Source of the DNA: Wenxinia marina DSM 24838
GTDB lineage: Bacteria > Pseudomonadota > Alphaproteobacteria > Rhodobacterales > Rhodobacteraceae
NCBI RefSeq assembly: GCF_000379485.1
Contig: NZ_KB902276.1
Span: 62,001 to 126,000, forward strand
Direction: 5' to 3'
Length of the DNA stretch: 64,000 nt
Part shown: positions 58,277-64,000 of the stretch, piece after piece
How positions within the stretch are numbered: position 1 is the stretch's first letter
Layout: every line of letters starts with the position of its first letter
Made by a program: the position numbers and the translations under genes
Notes under the pieces: generated by a model
Told to the model about the DNA's origin: nothing
What the model saw: only the letters and a program-made list of their open reading frames with translations
Database searches by the model: none

Positions 58277-58822
58277 GTGCCGGATGCCGCCGCCCCCCGC
58301 ATCTACGTGACGGGCGCCAGCGGGACCGGGACCAGCACCCTCGGCGCCGCGCTGGCAGAGGCGCTGGCGGTGCCCCACGTCGATACCGACGCGCATTACT
58401 GGGCGCCGTCCGAGGTGCCGTTCACCGTCAAGGCGGCGATCCCGGACCAGCTGGAGACCATCGCCGCGGCGCTGGGGCAGGGGGGCTGGGTCTGGTCCGG
58501 CTCCGCCGACGGCTGGGGCGATCCGCTGATCGGTGACGCGACCCTGATCGTTTTCCTGACCCTGCCCGGGGCGCAGCGGCTGGCGCGGCTGAAGGCGCGC
58601 GAGCGCAGGCTCTACGGCGACCGGATCGCGCCGGGCGGCGACATGGAGCGGGTGCATCGCGAGTTCATGACCTGGGCGGCGGGCTACGACGATCCGTATT
58701 TCGGCGGGCGCTCGCTGCACCGGCACCGCACCTGGCTGGCGCGGCAGGCTGCGCCGGTGATGGAGCTGTCCGGGGCGGACCCGGTGACGGCGCTCGTGGC
58801 ACGGGTGTGCGCCGACCTGTGA
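58277..58822 (+). CDS. P-loop nucleoside-kinase-like protein
   Basis: A 181-aa small P-loop protein. Walker A is YVTGASGTGTSTLG (residues ~10-23). The second acidic position is in VPHVDTDAHYWAP, and the LID-like basic region is around RLARLKARERRLYGDR. This resembles the adenylate-kinase-like ATPases annotated as AAA_17 or shikimate-kinase-like. The nucleotide or sugar substrate is unknown. It has a GTG start and probably shares the prfB transcript. It is convergent with the MFS gene (4 bp). Confidence 0.86.
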   Translation: MPDAAAPRIYVTGASGTGTSTLGAALAEALAVPHVDTDAHYWAPSEVPFTVKAAIPDQLETIAAALGQGGWVWSGSADGWGDPLIGDATLIVFLTLPGAQRLARLKARERRLYGDRIAPGGDMERVHREFMTWAAGYDDPYFGGRSLHRHRTWLARQAAPVMELSGADPVTALVARVCADL

Positions 58823-58826
58823 GCCG

Positions 58827-60314
58827 TCACGATCCGCGGGTTCGCCACATGCCCACCGCGGCGATGATCGCCGAGGCCGCGGCCAGCGCCGCGCAGACCT
58901 CGGCCAGCGCGCCGAACGCCTCGGTCATCGCGGCGACGTGGGCGCCGCCGCCGCCCGCGCCCCGCGCCTCGCCGTAGGAGAAGATGCCGCCCTCGCGGCG
59001 GTAGACGCCGGCGACGAGGGGGCCCATCGCGGCGACGGCGAACAGGCCGGCCACCCGGCTGACGGCGTTGTTCACGCCCGAGGCGACGCCGCCCGCGTCC
59101 TCCGCCGCGCTCGCCATGATCGCTGTCGACAGCGGGGCCACGACCATCGACATGCCGAGGGCGGAGACGAGGAGCGGCGGGATCACCCCGGTCCAGAATT
59201 CGCGGCTGATGACGGACAAAGACAGCCAGCCGTAGCCGAGCGCCACCAGCGCCGCGCCGCAGGCGATGAGCGGGAAAGGACCGATCCGGTCCGCCAGCTT
59301 GCCGAACCGCCCCGATAGCAGCGCGATGGCGAGCGACAGCGGCGCGAAGGCGACGACGGCCTCGATCTCGTTCAGGCCCCAGCCGGCGATCAGCAGCATC
59401 GGCAGGAAGAACAGGATCGCCGAAAGACCGAAATAGAGGGTGAAGGTGGTGAGGTTCGCGACCGCGAAGATGGGCTCGCGAAAGATGTAGAGCGGCATCA
59501 TCGGCGCCCGGCTGCGCGCCTCGGTCACCAGGAACAGGACCAGCGCGACGGCGCCGCCGATCAGCATCCACAGCCACCAGTGCCCGACCTCCAGCCGGAT
59601 GAAGCCCCAGGCGAGCAGGCCGAGGCCGGTGGTGGCGAAGAAGGCCCCCGCGAGGTCGAGGCCGCGGTCCGGGCGCGGCTTGTCCTCGCGCACGTTGCTC
59701 CACACCAGCCACAGGGCGACCAGGCCCAGCGGCAGGTTGATGGCGAAGACGCCGCGCCAGATGCCGTCCGGCCCGAACGACAGCGCGATACCGCCGATGA
59801 CCGGTCCGAGCGCGGTCGTCAGCGCCGAGGCGCCGGCCCACAGGCCGATCGCGCGGCCCCGGCTTTCGCGCGGGTAGGCGCGGGCGATGATGGCGAGCGA
59901 GCCGGGCACCATGAGCGCCGCGCCCGCGCCCTGCGCCCAGCGGGCCCAGATCAGCGCCTGGGGCGAGGGCGCGACGGCGCAGAGCAGGGACGTGACGATG
60001 AAGATGCCGATGCCGGTGGCGAAGATCTTGGCGGTGCCGAAGCGGTCGCCGACCGCCCCGCCGGCGAGGACGAGGGCCGAGATGGCGACCATGTAGGCGT
60101 TGTTGATCCACTGCGCCTCGGCGAGGCTGGCGCCCAGCCCCTCGCGGATCGCCGGGATCGCGATGGCCACGACCGAGCCGTCGATGAAACCCATCGACGA
60201 GCCGAGGATCGCGGCGGCGAGGATGCGGCGGCGCGCCTCGGGGCGGCAGAAGCCGGAATCGAAACGGGGCACCCGGGCCCCGGGCGCCCCGCCTTTCGGT
60301 GCTATATCTGACAA
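58827..60314 (-). CDS. MFS transporter, DHA2 (14-helix) drug-exporter family
   Basis: A 495-aa inner-membrane exporter with 14 predicted helices. The DHA2 marks are SSMGFIDGSVVAIAIPAI at the first helix, AQWINNAYMVAISAL, the loop GDRFGTAKIF and the motif GLWAGASALTTALGPVIGG in helix 5. The frame begins with TTG at 60314, preceded by AAGG eight bases upstream. A GTG at 60272 (product PRFDSGFCRPEARRR) is an equally likely true start, giving 481 aa. It follows the bactofilin gene by 11 bp, so it could be part of the M23-bactofilin transcript. Substrate unknown. Confidence 0.87.
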   Translation of the reverse strand: MSDIAPKGGAPGARVPRFDSGFCRPEARRRILAAAILGSSMGFIDGSVVAIAIPAIREGLGASLAEAQWINNAYMVAISALVLAGGAVGDRFGTAKIFATGIGIFIVTSLLCAVAPSPQALIWARWAQGAGAALMVPGSLAIIARAYPRESRGRAIGLWAGASALTTALGPVIGGIALSFGPDGIWRGVFAINLPLGLVALWLVWSNVREDKPRPDRGLDLAGAFFATTGLGLLAWGFIRLEVGHWWLWMLIGGAVALVLFLVTEARSRAPMMPLYIFREPIFAVANLTTFTLYFGLSAILFFLPMLLIAGWGLNEIEAVVAFAPLSLAIALLSGRFGKLADRIGPFPLIACGAALVALGYGWLSLSVISREFWTGVIPPLLVSALGMSMVVAPLSTAIMASAAEDAGGVASGVNNAVSRVAGLFAVAAMGPLVAGVYRREGGIFSYGEARGAGGGGAHVAAMTEAFGALAEVCAALAAASAIIAAVGMWRTRGS

Positions 60315-60325
60315 AAGGCCGGCCT

Positions 60326-60835
60326 TCAGCCGCCCTGGCTCTCGGCCGCGGTCGGCTTCGGCAGGGTCTTGGGCGAGCCGGTGGCGTTCAGGGGGTCGTC
60401 CTGGCGCTGGACGGAGCCTTCGAAGTGGGCGCCGGATTCGATCGCGATCGTCTTGTGGATGATGTCGCCCTCGACGCGCGCGGTCGAGGTGAGGCGGACC
60501 TTGAGGCCGCGCACCCGGCCGACGATCCGGCCGTTGATGACGACGTCGTCGGCGACCAGCTCGCCCTTCACGGTGGCGCCCTCGCCGACCGTCAGCAGGT
60601 GGGCGCGGATGTCGCCGTCGATCTGACCCTCGACCTGGATGTCACCGGAGGTCTTGATGTTGCCCTTGATGTGCAGGTCCGCGGACAGGACCGACGCCGG
60701 CGGCTTGGATTTCGGCACCGCGGGGCGGTAGTCGGCCGCGCCCGTGCCGGAGGCGGACTGGCTGCTGGCAGGGGCCGGTGTCGAGGACTCCGTCCCCTTC
60801 TGCCCGGGCTGTTCGACTTTGCTCTTAGAAAACAT
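60326..60835 (-). CDS. Bactofilin family protein
   Basis: A 169-aa cytoskeletal protein. A flexible N-terminal tail (~1-45, rich in S/A/P/T) precedes the bactofilin beta-helix (~48-150): SADLHIKGNIKTSGDIQVEG, QIDGDIRAHLLTVGEGATVKG, ELVADDVVINGRIVGRV and VEGDIIHKTIAIESGA. A short tail follows. Bactofilins polymerise without nucleotide and organise envelope enzymes. Its ATG lies 11 bp inside the M23 peptidase gene, the typical tight pairing in which bactofilin scaffolds the peptidase. Confidence 0.93.
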   Translation of the reverse strand: MFSKSKVEQPGQKGTESSTPAPASSQSASGTGAADYRPAVPKSKPPASVLSADLHIKGNIKTSGDIQVEGQIDGDIRAHLLTVGEGATVKGELVADDVVINGRIVGRVRGLKVRLTSTARVEGDIIHKTIAIESGAHFEGSVQRQDDPLNATGSPKTLPKPTAAESQGG

Positions 60836-62144
60836 CGCTTCCGGCTCTGATATAGATCATGGGGTTGACGGCTGTGCCACCGACGCGGATCTCGTAGTGG
60901 AGATGGGGCCCGGTGGAGCGTCCGGAATTCCCCATATCACCGATCCTCTCCCCGCGCGAGACCCTTTGGCCGACGTTGACGCGAATGGCGTTCAGGTGGC
61001 CGTAGCGGGTCTCGATGCCGAATTCGTGTTGAAGCTTGATGAGCCGGCCGTAGCCCGAGGACCAGCCGGCGTGGGTGACGACGCCGTCGGCGGTCGCGTA
61101 GATCGGGGTGCCGATCGGACCGGCGAAATCGGTGCCCTCGTGCATCCGGCCCCAGCGCATGCCGAAGCCCGAGGTCATCCGGTAGGCGTCGCGCAGCGGG
61201 AAGTCGAACGGCGCCCGCTCGGCCGCGATGCGGTACAGGTTGATCTCGTCGAGACGGTTCAGGATGCCGTTGGCGCGCAGCGTGTCCTCGTCCGGCTCGC
61301 CGCCCATGGTCGAGAAGGACAGCGGCGTCAGCGGGCCGCCGGTGCCGGAATAGCCGCTGCGCACGGCGGCCAGCATGTCCTCGGTATCCATCCCGGCGGC
61401 GCGGAACATGTCGTCCAGCGGCTCGACCGAGACGGTCATCGCCTCTTCGATCTGGCGGAAGATCTCGTCGTTGCGGTCGCGCATCAGGCGCAGTTCCAGC
61501 TCGAGATCCTGGGCGCGGGTCACGGCGAACTCGGCGTTCTCGGCGATCTCGTCCCGCTCTTCGGCGGTGTCGGCGAGGGCGTCGGCGAGGATGTCGAGCG
61601 TGCCCTGCAGCTCGCCCGACAGGGCGCCGGTGCCGGGGGCGCCGTCGCCCGTCTCCATCGCGGCGGTCAGCGCGGCGACCTGGCTCTCGCTTTCCTCGCG
61701 CTCGGTCATGGTGCGGCGCAGGGTCGCCTGCACGGCCTCGAGTCCGGTCTCCAGCTCGCGGCGGCGATCCTCGGTCCGCAGGAGCGCGGACTGCATCATC
61801 GACACCTGCTCGAGCGCCGAGGAGAATCGCTGCTGCGCCGCGACCGCCTCGGCCGCGCGGGCGTCACGCTCGTCCGAGATGGCGTTCAGCCGCTCCTCGT
61901 AGACCAGCTTGTCGCGCATCGCCTGCGCCCGGAAGTTTCCGGCGCCGATGGAATCCATCAACAGGATCGCGGTGGCGATGATCGTCCAGGCGACGGTGAG
62001 CGTGACCCCGGTCCAGGCGAGAAGCTGGGTGCCCGGCTTCAGTCGGATGAATCGCGTTTCGGTGTCGGACCTGAGAAAGAGCCGCCGCTCCGGAAAACGC
62101 TTCTCCAATGCGACCTGAAGTCGATGAGCCACCCGTGATCGCAC
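60825..62144 (-). CDS. M23-family peptidoglycan endopeptidase with coiled coil
   Basis: A 439-aa membrane-bound peptidase. One transmembrane helix (~42-64, LLAWTGVTLTVAWTIIATAILLMD) is followed by a long coiled coil (~75-230, ERLNAISDERDARAAEAV and similar heptads). The M23/LytM domain (~325-430) carries MHEGTDFAGPIGTPIY and a final HLHYEIRVGG. The GTG at 62144 is preferred: AGGGATAGGG lies just before it and homologues start M-R-x-R-x-A-H-R-L. The frame continues upstream to a TTG at 62219. It cleaves PG crosslinks, probably at sites set by the adjacent bactofilin. Confidence 0.92.
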   Translation of the reverse strand: MRSRVAHRLQVALEKRFPERRLFLRSDTETRFIRLKPGTQLLAWTGVTLTVAWTIIATAILLMDSIGAGNFRAQAMRDKLVYEERLNAISDERDARAAEAVAAQQRFSSALEQVSMMQSALLRTEDRRRELETGLEAVQATLRRTMTEREESESQVAALTAAMETGDGAPGTGALSGELQGTLDILADALADTAEERDEIAENAEFAVTRAQDLELELRLMRDRNDEIFRQIEEAMTVSVEPLDDMFRAAGMDTEDMLAAVRSGYSGTGGPLTPLSFSTMGGEPDEDTLRANGILNRLDEINLYRIAAERAPFDFPLRDAYRMTSGFGMRWGRMHEGTDFAGPIGTPIYATADGVVTHAGWSSGYGRLIKLQHEFGIETRYGHLNAIRVNVGQRVSRGERIGDMGNSGRSTGPHLHYEIRVGGTAVNPMIYIRAGSDVF

Positions 62145-62303
62145 GCGCCCTATCCCTGATTGCCTGTCCCGGCTGCGACCTAACAAAGGGTTTCGGGGCG
62201 CATCAAGAAATTTGCTCAAAAACGCACAGCCATGGGCGCAGTCCCGCCGGAACCGGCGAAAATTCGCCTATGACCCGCCAGGAATGCTCGAATGTTCCGA
62301 CTG

Positions 62304-62319
62304 TTGCACGAAACTTGCA
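62304..62319 (+). promoter_or_regulatory. Direct TTGCA repeat upstream of mcl1
   Basis: TTGCA at 62304-62308 and again at 62315-62319, one helical turn apart, in the 235-bp gap between the M23 gene and mcl1. Spacing on one DNA face would suit a regulator dimer. The assignment is weak; no consensus for a named regulator is met. Confidence 0.3.
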
Positions 62320-62379
62320 GGGCGGGGCGCGACGGTCGTATCCCGGTGACGCGTCCCAGCGAAAGAAAGTTGCCGCCCC

Positions 62380-63336
62380 ATGTCCTTCCGTCTCCAGCCC
62401 GCGCCGCCGGCCCGCCCGAACCGCTGCCAGCTCTTCGGTCCGGGATCGCGCCCGGCGATCTTTCAGAAGATGGCCGCCTCGGCGGCGGATGTGGTGAATC
62501 TCGACCTCGAGGATTCGGTCTCGGCCGGCGACAAGGACGCGGCCCGGGCGACCGTGGTGGAGGCGATCGGCGGCATCGACTGGGGCCGCAAGACGCTGTC
62601 GGTGCGGATCAACGGCCTCGACACGCCGTGGTGGCACCGCGACGTGGTCGACCTGGTGGAGAAGGCGGGCGACCGGCTGGACCTCATCATGATCCCGAAG
62701 GTCGGGTGCGCGGCGGACCTCTACGCCGTGGACGCCCTCGTGACCGCGGCGGAGAAGGCGGCGGGGCGGGAGCGGCGTCTCGGCTTCGAGGTCATCATCG
62801 AGAGCGCGGCGGGAATCGCCCATGTCGAGGAGATCGCGAAAGGCTCGCCCCGGCTCCAGGCGATGAGCCTCGGCGCGGCGGACTTCGCGGCGTCGATGGG
62901 GATGCAGACGACCGGCATCGGCGGCACGCAGGAGCAGTACTACATGCTGCACGAGGGCACGCGGCACTATTCGGACCCCTGGCACTGGGCGCAGGCGGCC
63001 ATCGTCGCGGCCTGCCGGACCCACGGCGTCCTGCCGGTCGACGGACCGTTCGGCGACTTCTCGGACGACGAGGGGTTCCGCGCGCAGGCGCGGCGGTCGG
63101 CGACGCTGGGCATGGTCGGCAAGTGGGCGATCCATCCCCGGCAGGTCGCGCTGGCCAACGAGGTCTTCACCCCGTCGGACGCCGCGGTCGCCGAGGCGCG
63201 CGAGATCCTCGCCGCGATGGAGGAGGCCAAGGCGCGGGGCGAGGGCGCGACGGTCTACAAGGGGCGGCTGGTCGACATCGCCTCGATCAAGCAGGCCGAG
63301 GTGATCGTGCGGCAGGCGGAGATGATCGCCCAGTAG
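62380..63336 (+). CDS. mcl1: L-malyl-CoA/beta-methylmalyl-CoA lyase
   Basis: A 318-aa CitE-like lyase that cleaves L-malyl-CoA to acetyl-CoA and glyoxylate, and beta-methylmalyl-CoA to propionyl-CoA and glyoxylate. The sequence is nearly collinear with Rhodobacter Mcl1: MSFRLQPAPPARPNRCQLF, VVNLDLEDSVSAGDKD, FEVIIESAAGIAHVEEI with the Mg-binding Glu, LGAADFAASMGMQTTGIGG, VDGPFGDFSDDEGF and GKWAIHPRQVALAN. In this group it serves the ethylmalonyl-CoA pathway for acetyl-CoA assimilation. No other gene of that pathway is in the window. Confidence 0.96.
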   Translation: MSFRLQPAPPARPNRCQLFGPGSRPAIFQKMAASAADVVNLDLEDSVSAGDKDAARATVVEAIGGIDWGRKTLSVRINGLDTPWWHRDVVDLVEKAGDRLDLIMIPKVGCAADLYAVDALVTAAEKAAGRERRLGFEVIIESAAGIAHVEEIAKGSPRLQAMSLGAADFAASMGMQTTGIGGTQEQYYMLHEGTRHYSDPWHWAQAAIVAACRTHGVLPVDGPFGDFSDDEGFRAQARRSATLGMVGKWAIHPRQVALANEVFTPSDAAVAEAREILAAMEEAKARGEGATVYKGRLVDIASIKQAEVIVRQAEMIAQ

Positions 63337-63448
63337 TGAGAGCGCGCACCCGTCCTGCCGAAGCCCGTACCGGCTGGACACCGGAAGACGTGTGGCTCGA
63401 TGAAAGCGAGGGGTGGGGGCAGCGGTCGCGCCCCGATGGGGGAGGGGG

Positions 63449-63474
63449 CCGGCGCCGGCACGTCCCGGCGCCGG
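63449..63474. terminator. GC hairpin between convergent mcl1 and the repeat-protein gene
   Basis: Two copies of CCGGCGCCGG (63449-63458 and 63465-63474) around CACGTC form a 10-bp stem. There is no U-tract, so Rho-independent termination is uncertain, but the place between two convergent genes suits a transcription barrier. Confidence 0.5.
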
Positions 63475-63483
63475 ACCGGTCGC

Positions 63484-63993
63484 TCACCGCATCCCGATCA
63501 TGCCGAACTGGCACAGCTGCCGGCAGTCGCTGGCGTCCTTGCCGATCAGCTGCTCGCTGAGGGCGTAGGCCATGCCGAATCCCTCGAAGCGGATGTCGTC
63601 GCATTCGCCGTCGTTCGGGTACTCTCCGCTGTCGTCGCCGAAATCGACGGTGCCGCACTGCATCGCCTGCGTGGCGGCGGTGTGGTCGTAGAGCCGGGCC
63701 TGGCCGCTGTCGACGAGGCTGCGGCAGTCGGTGGCGTCGCCGCCGGTATTGTCCCAGTTCAGGTAGGACGCGGCCACGCCCGCGCCGGCGAAGCGGCGGT
63801 CGTCGCACTCGCCGTCGTTGGGGTACTCGCCGCTGTCGTCGCCGAAGTTGATGCCGGCCCCCTGGGGCACCGGAGGCGGGGTCGGCGTGTCCACGGCGGG
63901 CGGCGTGGCGGTGGGGGCGGGGCTGCCCTTCTGCGCAAGGGCCGGGGCGGCGGTCAGCGCGAGCAGTGCAGCGGTGAGAACAGTCAGACGCAT
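63484..63993 (-). CDS. Periplasmic protein with two GDDSGEYPNDGECDD repeats
   Basis: A 169-aa exported protein. The signal peptide MRLTVLTAALLALTAAPALA is followed by a proline/threonine linker (~22-45) and two similar modules. Module 1 is NFGDDSGEYPNDGECDDRRFAG then ATDCRSLVDSG; module 2 is DFGDDSGEYPNDGECDDIRFEG then ASDCRQLCQFG. The dense Asp/Glu/Gly/Asn core resembles a calcium-binding loop, and each module has two cysteines that may pair. Such modules are frequent in Rhodobacterales secreted proteins, but no function is established. The start is close to the right edge and appears complete. Confidence 0.85.
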   Translation of the reverse strand: MRLTVLTAALLALTAAPALAQKGSPAPTATPPAVDTPTPPPVPQGAGINFGDDSGEYPNDGECDDRRFAGAGVAASYLNWDNTGGDATDCRSLVDSGQARLYDHTAATQAMQCGTVDFGDDSGEYPNDGECDDIRFEGFGMAYALSEQLIGKDASDCRQLCQFGMIGMR

Positions 63994-64000
63994 CGGAAAA

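Overview
The window is high-GC DNA (roughly 70%), almost fully coding, with short gaps and many start/stop overlaps. The gene content points to an alphaproteobacterium of the Rhodobacterales (Rhodobacter/Roseobacter relatives). The main reasons are a malyl-CoA lyase nearly identical to the Rhodobacter Mcl1 type, an Irr-type box before mbfA, an OxyR/KatG pair, an M23 peptidase-bactofilin pair, a protein with GDDSGEYPNDGECDD repeats, and a prfB without the programmed frameshift. No rRNA, tRNA, CRISPR array, phage or transposase gene was seen.

Region 1 (1-14862, minus strand) is a seven-gene storage-glucan/trehalose operon: glgE, treS-maltokinase, glgB, glgX, treZ, malQ, treY. The last gene runs off the left edge. 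Neighbouring genes overlap by 4-8 bp or are 5 bp apart. The operon joins the TreS/maltokinase/GlgE/GlgB cycle to the TreYZ route of trehalose synthesis, with GlgX and MalQ as debranching and disproportionating enzymes. A GGAAC-N17-CGTT promoter before glgE matches the alphaproteobacterial general-stress sigma factor EcfG.

Region 2 (15079-20909, plus strand) is a DNA-repair operon: ligD, ku, a BRCT-like/TPR protein, a small alpha/beta hydrolase and an exonuclease III. Region 3 (21334-25710) is an oxidative-stress locus, with katG divergent from oxyR and a DUF475 membrane protein after oxyR. Region 4 (26124-33526) holds glpD and a beta-propeller protein on the minus strand. On the plus strand it has a sugar-acid type cluster (SDR, 2-hydroxyacid dehydrogenase, FAH-family hydrolase), a leucyl aminopeptidase and an NlpC/P60 peptidase.

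Region 5 (33530-48856) is mixed housekeeping and accessory metabolism. It includes two I78 lipoproteins, glutathione-dependent formaldehyde oxidation (adhC, and fghA 6 kb away), a NYN protein, a TetR regulator, the iron exporter mbfA under a probable Irr box, a nitroreductase, several transporters and small hydrolases. Region 6 (49260-63993) is mostly envelope and translation: a DsbA-like thiol oxidoreductase, an aminotransferase, a PG amidase, penicillin-binding protein 1A with a clear sigma-70 promoter, prfB, an MFS exporter, M23 peptidase plus bactofilin, mcl1 and a periplasmic repeat protein.

The gaps hold several repeat families: a 170-bp element present twice in opposite orientation, CCCGGG-type palindromes, a 213-bp tandem duplication that copies the 3' end of glpD, a REP-like inverted pair, and a cluster of strong hairpins. 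The least-explained items are the BRCT-TPR protein in the NHEJ operon and the 170-bp element.
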